NCBI GenBank assembly: GCA_023386155.1
Contig: JAEWKH010000075.1
Span: 1-26,782 of the forward strand
Direction of reading: 5' to 3'
Length of the DNA: 26,782 bases
Source: Pseudomonadota bacterium
GTDB taxonomy: Bacteria; Pseudomonadota; Alphaproteobacteria; Rhizobiales; Beijerinckiaceae
A program made the position numbers and the translations under genes. Shown in pieces: positions 10,691 to 18,615 of this stretch (positions are counted from its first letter, which is position 1; every line of letters starts with the position of its first letter). The notes beneath the pieces are model-generated. The model was not told where the DNA came from, did no database searches, and worked only from the letters and a program-made list of their open reading frames with translations.

Positions 10691-10693
10691 GGG
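10658..10693 (+). repeat. Palindromic intergenic repeat, copy 1
   Basis: The core CCCTCTCCCGGGCGGGAGAGGG is a near-perfect palindrome, followed by GCAGGGGTGAGGG. It overlaps the end of the RNA ligase-like gene and contains its TGA. An inverted relative lies at 10771-10805. The structure could act as a terminator for the convergent genes. Confidence 0.85.
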
Positions 10694-10770
10694 CGGGACG
10701 CTCACCCCGTTAGGCGCCAGCATCGCCGCTGCCGCATTTCACCCACTGCATTTTATCCGGCCCTTGCCTT

Positions 10771-10805
10771 CCCTCACCCCAACCCTCTCCCGCCCGGGAG
10801 AGGGA
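10771..10805 (-). repeat. Palindromic intergenic repeat, copy 2 (inverted)
   Basis: Reverse-complement relative of copy 1, differing at only a few positions. It lies in the spacer before the putA stop. The two copies face each other across about 77 bp, so the transcript could form either local hairpins or one long stem. This is typical of REP/BIME-like elements between convergent genes. Confidence 0.85.
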
Positions 10806-10823
10806 GATCGGGAGCTCGTGCTG

Positions 10824-13800
10824 TCACTCCCCCATCGCGATCAGGTTCGCGTTGCCGCCCGCCGCCGCCGTGTTGATCGTGACCGTCTGCTCGGTGGCGA
10901 AGCGCAGGAGATAATGGGGGCCGCCGGCCTTCGGGCCGGTGCCGGAAAGGCCGTGCCCGCCGAAGGGCTGCACGCCGACGACGGCGCCGATCATGTTGCG
11001 GTTCACGTAGACGTTGCCCACGGACAAGGCCTGGACGACCCGCTCCACGGTCGCATCGATGCGCGAGTGGACGCCGAGGGTCAGGCCATAGCCCGTGCTT
11101 TCGATGGCTTCGATGACCTCGTTCAGACGTCCTGCCTTGTAACGCACCACGTGCAGCACCGGGCCGAACACCTCCTGCGCCAGATCGTGCGGCCTGTTGA
11201 GCTCGAAGATCTGCGGCGCCACGTAGGTGCCTGTCGCGGGCGCCTCGCCGGCATAATGCACCTTCGCGGAACGCTTCATCGCCTCGATATGAGCATCGAG
11301 CTTGTCCTTCGCCTCGCGGTCGATCACCGGGCCGACATGGGTCGAGATCTCGCGCGGATCGGCGATCTTCAGCTCACGGGCATTGCCGGCGATCATCTCG
11401 ATCATCCGGTCGGCAACATCGTCCTGCACGCAGAGAAGGCGCAGCGCCGAGCAGCGCTGGCCGGCTGAGCGGAACGCCGACATCACCACGTCGTCGGCCA
11501 CCTGCTCGGGCAGAGCGGTCGCGTCGACGATCATGGCGTTGATGCCGCCGGTCTCCGCGATCAGCGGCACGATGGCGGCGTCCTTGCTGGCAAGCGTCCG
11601 GTTGATGATGCGCGCCACCTCGGTCGACCCGGTGAAGACCACGCCGGCCACATCCCTGTGCTCGACGAGGCGCGCGCCGACGCGGCCGTCGCCCGGCACG
11701 AGATGGAGCGCCGTCTTCGGCACGCCCGCCTCATGCAGGATGCGTATGGCGAGATCCGCGATCAGCGGCGTCTGCTCGGCGGGCTTGGCCACGACGGAAT
11801 TGCCCGCCATCAGGGCGGCGCTGACCTGGCCGAGGAAGATCGCGAGCGGGAAGTTCCAGGGCGAGATCGCCACGAACACGCCGCGCCCGCGAAGCCGCAG
11901 CACATTGCTCTCGCCCGTCGGTCCCGGCATCGTCTCGCCTGCGCCGAAGAGGGTACGGCCTTGAACCGCGTAATAGCGCAGGAAATCAACGGCCTCGCGC
12001 ACTTCGGAGAGCGCATCGTCGAGGGTCTTGCCGGCCTCGACCTGCAGGAGATGGAGCAGCGCACCGCGCCGTTCCTCCAGCAGGTCGGCGGCGCGCTGAA
12101 GCGCCTTGGCGCGGGTGTTCGCGTCCGTGCGGCTCCAGGGCCCGAAACCGGAATGCGCCGCCGCCATGGCGCGGTCGGCCACTTCGGTCGTGGCCTCGGT
12201 GACGTGACCCGCCACGGTGCTGGCATCGATCGGGCTGATGACCGGACGCGCCGGGCCGGACGCCGCCTTGCCGTCGATCAGCGGCTCGGCCTTGAAGCTC
12301 TGCTGCCCGCCTTTCCTGATCTCGGCGAGAAGCGCATCGAGCGAGGCGCGATGGCCGAACTCCACGCCCCTCGAATTGGCGCGCTCGGGTCCATAGAGAT
12401 CGCGCGGCAGGGGAAGCTTGGGATGGCGCGCCTTGTCGGCCGACACGATGATGTCGGCCGGACGCTTCAGGAGGGACTGGATCGGGACGCTGGTGTCGGC
12501 CGCCACCGACACGAAGGAGGAGTTGGCTCCGTTCTCCAGCAGGCGGCGCACGAGATAGGCCAGAAGATCGCGATGGCCGCCCACCGGCGCATAGGCCCGG
12601 CAGGCGAGCCCCGGCCTGTCTTCCAGAAGCCGCGCATAGAGCGCCTCGCCCATGCCGTGCAGGCGCTGGAACTCGTAGCCCTCCGTGCCTCCGGCGCGCT
12701 CGATGATGGACGCGACCGTGAGCGCATTGTGCGTGGCGAATTGCGGGTAGACGCGGGGGCGCAGGGACAGCATCTTCTCGGCGCAGGCCATGTAGTGCAG
12801 ATCCGTCATCGCCTTGCGGGTGAAGACGGGATAATCGTCGAGGCCGCGCTCCTGGGCGCGCTTCACCTCCGTGTCCCAATAGGCGCCCTTCACGAGGCGC
12901 ACCATGAGCTGGCGGTCGTAGCGCTCGGCCATGGCCGCGATGGCATCGATCACCGAGCCGGCGCGCTTCTGATAGGCCTGGATCGCGAGCCCGAAGCCCT
13001 TCCAGCCGGCAAGCGACGGATCGGCGAGCACGGCCTCGATCACCTCGAGCGACAGCTCCAGCCGGTCGGCTTCCTCGGCATCGACGGTGAAGTTGAGGTC
13101 GTAGGATTTCGCCTGCTGGGCCAGCTCGATCACGAGCGGCACCAGCTCGCGCATGACGCGCTCGCGGCTCGTGGCCTCATAGCGCGGATGAAGCGCCGAA
13201 AGCTTCACCGAGATGCCGGGGCGATTCGGCAGCGGCTCGTTGCCCGCGGAGTGGCCGATGGCGTCGATGGCGGAGGCGTAGGACTCGAAATAGCGTCGCG
13301 CATCCTCGGCCGTGCGGGCGCCTTCGCCGAGCATGTCGAAGGAATAGCGGTAGACCCGGCCCTTGGACGAGGTGGCGCGCTTGAGGGCCTCCTCGATGGT
13401 CTGGCCGAGCACGAAATGGTTGCCCATCACCCGCATGGCCTGACGGGTGGCCGTCCGCACGGCGGGCAGGCCGAGACGCTTGGTGAGCTGGCCGAGAATG
13501 CTCTCCGGCGTTTCGCCGGGCTGGATGATCCGCGCCGTGATGCCGAGGGCCCAGGCCGAGGCCGAGACGAGGAAGGCGTCGGACTTCGCCTCATGGCCGG
13601 CGAAATCGGCCTGGCCCAGCTTGTCCTCGATCAGCCGGTCGGCGGTGGCGGCATCGGGCACCCGCAGCAGGGCCTCGGCGAGAACCATGAGGGCGAGGCC
13701 TTCCTTCGTGGAGAGGGCATATTCCCGCAGCATCTCCTCGACGCCGCCGAGCCCGCCGCCCTTGGCGCGGATCGCCTCGATCAGGCGGGTGGCCTGCTCG

Positions 13801-13922
13801 TCCACACGCTTTTCGCCCTCCGGGGAAAGTCGCGAATCGACGAGGAGCCGGGCCGCGACGGCCTTGTCGTCTTCCGCGAAAGGTGGGTTGAAGGTCGTGG
13901 CGGCGTTGGGGGCTGAGCTCAT
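10824..13922 (-). CDS. putA: Bifunctional proline dehydrogenase / glutamate semialdehyde dehydrogenase
   Basis: Oxidises proline to glutamate in two steps, passing electrons from FAD to the quinone pool and then reducing NAD+. From the chosen ATG the protein has 1032 residues. The FAD-dependent proline dehydrogenase barrel (about 130-470) contains LMVRLVKGAYWD and the signature YAPVGGHRDLLAYLVRR with ENGANSSF. The aldehyde dehydrogenase domain (about 550-1020) contains SPWN (687-690), FTGST, general base E790 (AETGG) and nucleophile C824 (SAGQRCSA). The N-terminal ribbon-helix-helix domain of E. coli PutA is absent, so it should not repress its own gene. GAGGA upstream supports the start at 13922; an in-frame ATG at 13982 would add 20 unlikely residues and run into the regulatory spacer. 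The divergent Lrp-type gene is the probable activator. Confidence 0.97.
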   Translation of the reverse strand: MSSAPNAATTFNPPFAEDDKAVAARLLVDSRLSPEGEKRVDEQATRLIEAIRAKGGGLGGVEEMLREYALSTKEGLALMVLAEALLRVPDAATADRLIEDKLGQADFAGHEAKSDAFLVSASAWALGITARIIQPGETPESILGQLTKRLGLPAVRTATRQAMRVMGNHFVLGQTIEEALKRATSSKGRVYRYSFDMLGEGARTAEDARRYFESYASAIDAIGHSAGNEPLPNRPGISVKLSALHPRYEATSRERVMRELVPLVIELAQQAKSYDLNFTVDAEEADRLELSLEVIEAVLADPSLAGWKGFGLAIQAYQKRAGSVIDAIAAMAERYDRQLMVRLVKGAYWDTEVKRAQERGLDDYPVFTRKAMTDLHYMACAEKMLSLRPRVYPQFATHNALTVASIIERAGGTEGYEFQRLHGMGEALYARLLEDRPGLACRAYAPVGGHRDLLAYLVRRLLENGANSSFVSVAADTSVPIQSLLKRPADIIVSADKARHPKLPLPRDLYGPERANSRGVEFGHRASLDALLAEIRKGGQQSFKAEPLIDGKAASGPARPVISPIDASTVAGHVTEATTEVADRAMAAAHSGFGPWSRTDANTRAKALQRAADLLEERRGALLHLLQVEAGKTLDDALSEVREAVDFLRYYAVQGRTLFGAGETMPGPTGESNVLRLRGRGVFVAISPWNFPLAIFLGQVSAALMAGNSVVAKPAEQTPLIADLAIRILHEAGVPKTALHLVPGDGRVGARLVEHRDVAGVVFTGSTEVARIINRTLASKDAAIVPLIAETGGINAMIVDATALPEQVADDVVMSAFRSAGQRCSALRLLCVQDDVADRMIEMIAGNARELKIADPREISTHVGPVIDREAKDKLDAHIEAMKRSAKVHYAGEAPATGTYVAPQIFELNRPHDLAQEVFGPVLHVVRYKAGRLNEVIEAIESTGYGLTLGVHSRIDATVERVVQALSVGNVYVNRNMIGAVVGVQPFGGHGLSGTGPKAGGPHYLLRFATEQTVTINTAAAGGNANLIAMGE

Positions 13923-14035
13923 GGAAATTCCTCTGGACGTTTCCTGGAATATATGAGCGCTCGATCCGGGTTTCGATGGCAAAATCGTCAGGTTTGCCTT
14001 ATGAACGACGGAAGAAAACTTATGGTGCCGTGAAA
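13923..14035. promoter_or_regulatory. Divergent putA-regulator control region
   Basis: This 113-bp spacer is more AT-rich than its surroundings and must carry the promoters of both genes. ATTCC and GGAAT (about 13926-13930 and 13945-13949) form a spaced inverted repeat upstream of putA and could be part of an Lrp-type operator. No convincing -35/-10 pair can be fixed by eye. Confidence 0.45.
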
Positions 14036-14497
14036 ATGACGGATTTGGACCGGATCGATCGCAAGATCCTCAAAGCCCTCCAGGCCGACGGCCGCATCGC
14101 CACCGTGGAGCTTGCCGAGAAGGTAGGATTGTCGCCCACATCCACGGGCGAGCGCGTGAAGCGGCTTCAGCGGGAGGGGGTCATCGCCGGCTACGGCGCG
14201 AGGCTCGATCCCCATCGGCTCGGCCTCGAACTCCTGGTCTTCGTGGAGGTGTCCCTCGACAAGACGACGCCGGACGTGTTCGAGAAGTTCGCCGCGGCGG
14301 TGAAGCGGGCTCCCGAGGTTCTCGAATGCCACATGGTGGCGGGCGGGTTCGACTATCTGGTGAAGACCCGCGTGGCCGACATGGCCGCCTATCGCCACTT
14401 CCTCGGCGAGATCCTCCTGGCGCTCCCGGGCGTGAAGGAGACGCGCACCTATGCGGTGATGGAGGAGGTGAAGAGCGACGGGATGCTGCCGGTGTAG
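14036..14497 (+). CDS. Lrp/AsnC family regulator, probable proline-responsive PutR
   Basis: A 153-residue leucine-responsive-type regulator. The N-terminal winged helix-turn-helix (about 1-55) has LDRIDRKILKALQADGR, then GLSPTSTGERVKRLQREGVI. The C-terminal RAM domain (about 65-150) binds amino acids and drives oligomerisation. In Agrobacterium and relatives, a gene of this family divergent from putA (putR) activates putA in the presence of proline; the same arrangement here suggests that role, an inference from position. ATG 14036 gives the usual MTDLDxxDxxIL start; longer in-frame options (ATG 13976, GTG 14030) would run into the promoter spacer. A hairpin follows the gene. Confidence 0.88.
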   Translation: MTDLDRIDRKILKALQADGRIATVELAEKVGLSPTSTGERVKRLQREGVIAGYGARLDPHRLGLELLVFVEVSLDKTTPDVFEKFAAAVKRAPEVLECHMVAGGFDYLVKTRVADMAAYRHFLGEILLALPGVKETRTYAVMEEVKSDGMLPV

Positions 14498-14503
14498 CCG
14501 TAA

Positions 14504-14528
14504 AGGAGGCGGCTTGAATCCGCCTCCT
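14504..14528 (+). terminator. Terminator-like hairpin after the Lrp-type gene
   Basis: AGGAGGCGG (14504-14512) and CCGCCTCCT (14520-14528) form a perfect 9-bp stem with a 7-nt loop, followed by ccgttctt. It sits between convergent genes seven bases after the regulator stop. Confidence 0.65.
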
Positions 14529-14543
14529 CCGTTCTTGAATCCT

Positions 14544-14579
14544 CGGCGAGCCGGATCCACTTCGCCGAAAAATGCTCTA
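14544..14579 (-). repeat. Stop-codon-overlapping repeat, copy 1
   Basis: Read on the minus strand it begins TAGAGCATTTTTCGGCGAAG and ends in GGATCCGGCTCGCCG. The first TAG is the stop codon of terC. CGGCGA/TCGCCG pair around a loop containing GGATCC. The same 36-bp sequence with two substitutions occurs at 18546-18581 in opposite orientation. Confidence 0.9.
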
Positions 14580-15584
14580 GCCGGAAATCGCCTTCGGCTC
14601 ATCCTTCGTCTTCCAGAGCGAGTAGACCACGCCGCCGACGATCAGGGCGAGGGTCACGCCCAGTGAGATGGTGGGATCGAGCTTGCCCACGAACTGGTTC
14701 CAGAAGATCTTGCCGCCGATGAAGACGAGCACCAGCGCCAGGGCGTATTTCAGGTAGTGGAACCGGTGCACCATGGCGGCCAGCGCGAAGTAGAGCGCCC
14801 TCAGGCCGAGGATCGCCATGATGTTGGCCGTGTAGACCACGAAGGTGTCCGTGGTGATGGCGAAGATCGCCGGCACCGAATCGACCGCGAAGATCAGGTC
14901 GGCCACGTTGATCACCACCAGGGCCAGGAAGAGCGGCGTCGCCCAGGTCACGATCCTGCCCGTCTTCGGATCGGGTTCTCGCACGAAGAAGTGCTGATCG
15001 TGCAGGCGGTTCGTCACTCGCATATGCGAGCGCAGGAAGCGGACCAGCGGGTTCTTCTCGATATCGGGATCGCTCTCGGGCACGATCAGCATCTTGATGC
15101 CCGTCGCGATGAGGAAGGCGCCGAAGAGATAGAGCATCCAGGCGTATTCCTGCACCAGGGCCGCACCCAGTGCGATCATGATGCCGCGCAGAACGATGAC
15201 GCCGATGATGCCCCACACGAGGGCGCGATACTGGTATTTTCGCGGGATCGCGAAATAGCTGAAGATCAGCGAGATCACGAAGACGTTGTCGATCGACAGG
15301 GACTTCTCGATGAAGAAGCCCGTGAAGTAGGAGATGCCCGCGTGGGTGCCGTCTTCGGTCACCAGCAGGCCCGTTTCGAACGACCACCAGATATAGGCGC
15401 CGAAGAGCGTCGCGATGCCGATATAGAAGGCGGACAGCAGGAGGCTCTCCTTCACGCCGAGCTCCCTGTCCTTCCTGTTCAGGACACCGAGATCGAAAGC
15501 GAGGAGAAAAACGACAAGGCTCAGGAAAGCCGTCCACATCCAGACGGGCTTCCCCAGCCATTCCATGAGCAGGAATTCTGGCAT
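14577..15584 (-). CDS. TerC family integral membrane protein
   Basis: TerC/Alx-type membrane protein of 335 residues with about eight to nine hydrophobic segments (first near 14-34). It carries the family's paired acidic motifs: E93-KSLSIDN (to N100) and D229-LIFAVDSVPA with D235, which lie in membrane helices and are thought to bind metal. Members are linked to tellurite resistance, manganese export and metal loading of exported enzymes; the name alone does not show tellurite resistance here. A soluble cytoplasmic loop spans about 170-212. AGGTCC precedes the ATG at 15584. No manganese riboswitch is recognised upstream. The stop codon is part of a repeat, so the last codon or two may have been altered by insertion. 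It is divergent from the ABC importer operon. Confidence 0.9.
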   Translation of the reverse strand: MPEFLLMEWLGKPVWMWTAFLSLVVFLLAFDLGVLNRKDRELGVKESLLLSAFYIGIATLFGAYIWWSFETGLLVTEDGTHAGISYFTGFFIEKSLSIDNVFVISLIFSYFAIPRKYQYRALVWGIIGVIVLRGIMIALGAALVQEYAWMLYLFGAFLIATGIKMLIVPESDPDIEKNPLVRFLRSHMRVTNRLHDQHFFVREPDPKTGRIVTWATPLFLALVVINVADLIFAVDSVPAIFAITTDTFVVYTANIMAILGLRALYFALAAMVHRFHYLKYALALVLVFIGGKIFWNQFVGKLDPTISLGVTLALIVGGVVYSLWKTKDEPKAISG

Positions 15585-15882
15585 AACCGGACCTATGATT
15601 GCTTCTGTTCAAGCATCGGCTCCGACATCACAGGCGTAAGCTTACGTCCTGCCAGAGGGGCCCGGTCACCGATAGGGTCCAACGTGGGGAGGGCATTCAC
15701 AGCCTTCAAGAGGCGCCGGCTCGAGAATTCCTGCTCAATTTTTCGTCAATTGACGGCCCTGAGGGCAGAGGTGCCGCGGCAAGAGACTTGACCCCCGCCC
15801 CCGTTCTGCTTGCATGGTCAAGAACCGGGCAGGCCGCCAAAATGGGCGCCATAAGGTCCTGGCGACAATAACAGAGGTGACG
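15585..15882. promoter_or_regulatory. Divergent spacer between terC and the ABC importer
   Basis: This 298-bp non-coding region carries two perfect 12-bp palindromes: CGTAAGCTTACG at 15635-15646, flanked by CAGG and CCTG to give a 21-bp bulged inverted repeat at 15631-15651, and CGTCAATTGACG at 15744-15755. Both are candidate protein-binding sites. I find no riboswitch core (GGGGAGTAG for manganese, CTGAGA for TPP) in the expected orientation. GAGGTGA at 15874-15880 is the ribosome binding site of the binding-protein gene. Confidence 0.5.
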
Positions 15883-16923
15883 ATGATGGCTGCGGATCGT
15901 TCGGCAAAGGCGGGTTGGATCAGGGGAGGACTGGCCGGAGCCGCCATGCTCCTCGGATCCGCGGCGGTCCAGGCTCAGACTCCGGTGCGCTTCTCCCTGG
16001 ACTGGCGCTGGGAAGGCCCGGCAGCCCCCTTCGCGGTCGCCATCGACAAGGGCTATTTCAAGGAGGAGGGGCTCGATGTGACGATCGACCCGGCGGCGGG
16101 CTCCCGCGAGCCGATCTCCCGCGTCGCCTCGGGCACCTATGACGTGGGCTTCGGCGACGTGAACTCCCTCGTGCGCTTCCGCGACGAGAATCCCGGCACC
16201 GACATCAAGGCCGTGATGGTCATCTACGACCGTCCGCCCTTCGCCATCATCGGGCGCAAGAGCCGCGGCATCACCAAGGAGGTATCGAGCCTGCAGGGCA
16301 GGAAGTTCGGCGCTCCGGCGGCCGACGGCGCCTATGCGCAATGGCCGATCTTCAAGGCGGTCAACAAGATCGACGACTCCACCATGAAGTTCGAGAACGT
16401 GGGCTTCCCGGTTCGCGAGCCGATGCTGGCGCAGGGCGAAGTCGATGCGGTGTTCGGCTTCTCGATGTCATCCTACATCAACCTGAAATCCCGCGGCGTT
16501 CCTGCGGAGGACATCGTCGTGATGCTCATGAGCGATTACGGCGTCGATCTCTACGGCAATACCATCATGGTGTCGCAGAAATTCGCGCAGGAGAAGCCGG
16601 AGGCGGTGAAGGGCCTGCTGCGAGCGATCATGAAGGGCGTTCAGGATACGGTGAAGGATCCGTCGAGCGCGGTCGACTCGGTCATCAAGCGCAACGACGT
16701 GGCCAAGAAGGACGTGGAGCTCGAGCGTCTCAAGATGGTGCTGGAGCAGAACATGATCACCCCCTGGGTGAAGGAGAACGGCTTCGGCGGCATCGACAAG
16801 GAGCGCTTCGCCAAGGCCCTCGACCAGATCGGCCTGACCTTCACCTACAAGAACAAGCCCACGGTGGAGGCCGTGTTCACCGAGGAGTTCCTCCCTGCCG
16901 CCGATCAGCGCAAGGTGAACTGA
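15883..16923 (+). CDS. ABC importer substrate-binding protein, NitT/TauT (NMT1/THI5-like) family
   Basis: Periplasmic binding protein of 346 residues. An N-terminal signal peptide (positively charged start, hydrophobic GGLAGAAMLLGSAA) is likely cleaved after A31 in AVQA-QT. The mature part has the family pattern FSLDWRWEG...AIDKGYFKEEGLDV and a later GDVNSLVRF, as in proteins that bind thiamine precursors, taurine, nitrate or aliphatic sulfonates. The ligand cannot be assigned. GAGG (15874-15877) supports ATG 15883 or the adjacent ATG 15886; an ATG at 15814 would put 23 residues before the signal. A terminator hairpin separates the gene from the ATPase, consistent with making more binding protein than membrane parts. 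Confidence 0.88.
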   Translation: MMAADRSAKAGWIRGGLAGAAMLLGSAAVQAQTPVRFSLDWRWEGPAAPFAVAIDKGYFKEEGLDVTIDPAAGSREPISRVASGTYDVGFGDVNSLVRFRDENPGTDIKAVMVIYDRPPFAIIGRKSRGITKEVSSLQGRKFGAPAADGAYAQWPIFKAVNKIDDSTMKFENVGFPVREPMLAQGEVDAVFGFSMSSYINLKSRGVPAEDIVVMLMSDYGVDLYGNTIMVSQKFAQEKPEAVKGLLRAIMKGVQDTVKDPSSAVDSVIKRNDVAKKDVELERLKMVLEQNMITPWVKENGFGGIDKERFAKALDQIGLTFTYKNKPTVEAVFTEEFLPAADQRKVN

Positions 16924-16931
16924 TGTCCTTC

Positions 16932-16961
16932 AGCCCGGCTGCCGAACCAGCCGGGCTTTTT
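16932..16961 (+). terminator. Intra-operon terminator after the binding-protein gene
   Basis: AGCCCGGCT (16932-16940) and AGCCGGGCT (16949-16957) form a perfect 9-bp stem followed by five Ts (16957-16961). It lies nine bases after the binding-protein stop and 20 bp before the ATPase start, so it probably acts as a partial terminator and 3'-end stabiliser. Confidence 0.85.
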
Positions 16962-16981
16962 GTTCGCAACGGCTTCTTCCC

Positions 16982-17773
16982 ATGAAACCCTTCGTCGACA
17001 TCCACGACGTGACCCACGTCTATGCGCGGGCCGAGGACGGCCTGCCCGCAGTCCAGAACCTGAATCTCAGGGTGAACGAGGGTGAGTTCGCCGCCATCGT
17101 CGGCCCTTCGGGCTGCGGCAAGTCCACTCTCATGAAGCTCGCCACCGGCTTGCAGTTCCCCCGCGAGGGAACGGTGATCGTCGATGGCAAGCAGGTGGGA
17201 GCGCCGGTCAAGCTTGCCGGCATGGCTTTCCAGAACCCGACCATGCTGCCGTGGCGCACGACCCTCGACAACATTCTCCTGCCTCTCGAGATCGTTCAGC
17301 CGCACCGCTCGCGGCTGCGCCGCCACAAGGCGGAGTACGTGGCCAAGGCTGAGGGCCTTCTGGCCCAGGTCGGCCTGAAAGGACAGGGGCACAAGTTTCC
17401 CTGGCAGCTCTCGGGCGGCATGCAGCAGCGCGCCTCCCTGTGCCGCGCGCTGATCCACGAGCCGAAGCTCCTGATGCTCGACGAGCCCTTCGGTGCGCTC
17501 GACAGCTTCACCCGCGAGGAATTGTGGTGCGTGATGCGCGATCTGCATGCGGCGCAGAAGGTCACGATCATCCTCGTCACCCACGACCTGCGCGAGGCCG
17601 CCTTCCTGGCGGACCGGATCTTCTGCATGAGCGCGCGCCCGGGCCGGATCGTCGCCGAGCGAACCGTAGAGTTCCCGCGGCCGCGCGATCTCGAAATCAC
17701 CTACACGCCTGAATTCTCCGCTCTCGTCCATGAACTGCGCGGCCACATCGCGCAGGCGCGCCAGGCGGCTTGA
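16982..17773 (+). CDS. ABC importer ATP-binding protein, NitT/TauT family
   Basis: Cytoplasmic ATPase of 263 residues that powers the importer. Walker A is GPSGCGKST (41-49), the Q-loop glutamine is Q84 in MAFQNPTMLPWRT, the ABC signature is LSGGMQQR (143-150), Walker B is LLMLDEP with E168, and the H-loop histidine is H201. FQNPxLLPW-type Q-loops and the ending are typical of SsuB/TauB/NrtD-like ATPases. The ATG is 20 bp after the operon's internal terminator and the stop is 7 bp before the permease ATG. Confidence 0.95.
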   Translation: MKPFVDIHDVTHVYARAEDGLPAVQNLNLRVNEGEFAAIVGPSGCGKSTLMKLATGLQFPREGTVIVDGKQVGAPVKLAGMAFQNPTMLPWRTTLDNILLPLEIVQPHRSRLRRHKAEYVAKAEGLLAQVGLKGQGHKFPWQLSGGMQQRASLCRALIHEPKLLMLDEPFGALDSFTREELWCVMRDLHAAQKVTIILVTHDLREAAFLADRIFCMSARPGRIVAERTVEFPRPRDLEITYTPEFSALVHELRGHIAQARQAA

Positions 17774-17780
17774 GAGACCC

Positions 17781-18548
17781 ATGAAAGCCAAGAATCAGCT
17801 CGCCCTTGCACCCTGGGTCTTCACCATCGGCTTCTTCGCCCTGTGGGAGGCCCTCTGTCATGTCCTGAGGATTTCGAGCTTCATCCTGCCGACGCCCTCG
17901 ACGATTCTGCTCGCTGTGTGGGAGTACCGGAACCAGCTCGCCTATCACGCCATGCATACGCTCTGGATGACGCTGGCTGGTTTCGGCCTTGCGGTCGGGT
18001 TCGGCCTGCTGCTCGGCATGGTGCTCGGATCCTCGCGGCTCATCAATGCGGGCACCTATCCGCTGCTGGTCGGCTTCAACTCGATCCCGAAAGTGGCCGT
18101 GGTGCCGATCCTCGTCTTCTGGTTCGGCGTCGGCTGGGTGCCGCCGGTGATGACCGCCTTCCTGATCTCGTTCTTTCCCATCGTGGTGAATGTCGCGACC
18201 GGCATCGCGACGGTGGAGCCGGAAATGGAGGACGTTCTGCGGGCGCTCGGCGCCTCGAAGCGCGACATCGTGTTCAAGGTCGGCGTCCCCCGCGCCATGC
18301 CGTATTTCTTCGGCTCGCTCAAAGTGGCGATCACGCTCGCCTATGTAGGCTCTGTGATCGGCGAGCAGAACGCCTCGAACGTAGGCATCGGCAACCTTCT
18401 CACGCGGGCCTCGGCGGCCTTCGAGGTGCCTCTCGTCTGGGCTTCCCTTCTGGTTCTCGCGGTCCTCGGCGTCATCATGTACGCGTTCACGGCCTATGCG
18501 GAGCGCTCCATGACCGGCTGGGCGCAGCGCTCGCAGATGGCGGCTTAG
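17781..18548 (+). CDS. ABC importer permease, NitT/TauT family
   Basis: Inner-membrane permease of 255 residues with about six transmembrane helices (first near 10-28). The EAA loop that docks on the ATPase is visible as EDVLRALGASKRDIVFKVGV-P (about 150-170). The start at 17781 follows the ATPase stop by 7 bp with GAGAGACCC upstream; an in-frame ATG at 17730 would overlap the ATPase gene and is less likely. It most likely acts as a homodimer, since no second permease gene is present. Its TAG stop is the first three bases of the repeat at 18546. Confidence 0.93.
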   Translation: MKAKNQLALAPWVFTIGFFALWEALCHVLRISSFILPTPSTILLAVWEYRNQLAYHAMHTLWMTLAGFGLAVGFGLLLGMVLGSSRLINAGTYPLLVGFNSIPKVAVVPILVFWFGVGWVPPVMTAFLISFFPIVVNVATGIATVEPEMEDVLRALGASKRDIVFKVGVPRAMPYFFGSLKVAITLAYVGSVIGEQNASNVGIGNLLTRASAAFEVPLVWASLLVLAVLGVIMYAFTAYAERSMTGWAQRSQMAA

Positions 18549-18581
18549 AGCCTTTTTCGGCGAAGTGGATCCGGTTCGCCG
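18546..18581 (+). repeat. Stop-codon-overlapping repeat, copy 2
   Basis: It begins TAGAGCCTTTTTCGGCGAAG and ends GGATCCGGTTCGCCG; the TAG is the permease stop. CGGCGAA (18558-18564) and TTCGCCG (18575-18581) pair perfectly. It matches copy 1 at 14544-14579 in 34 of 36 positions, in opposite orientation. Confidence 0.9.
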
Positions 18582-18615
18582 TCAAAAAATGGGGCGCAAA
18601 AAGGAAGAGAGCTGA

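Noticed and set aside
14577..15584. Tellurite resistance determinant
   Set aside because: TerC stands alone without other ter genes, and the family mostly has metal-homeostasis roles; the name is not evidence of resistance.
15585..15882. Manganese (yybP-ykoY) riboswitch before terC
   Set aside because: The conserved GGGGAGTAG-type core is missing on the terC strand; the one ggggag is on the opposite strand.
15585..15882. TPP riboswitch before the THI5-like binding protein
   Set aside because: A CTGAG occurs but not the rest of the THI-box core, so a thiamine link for the importer is not supported.
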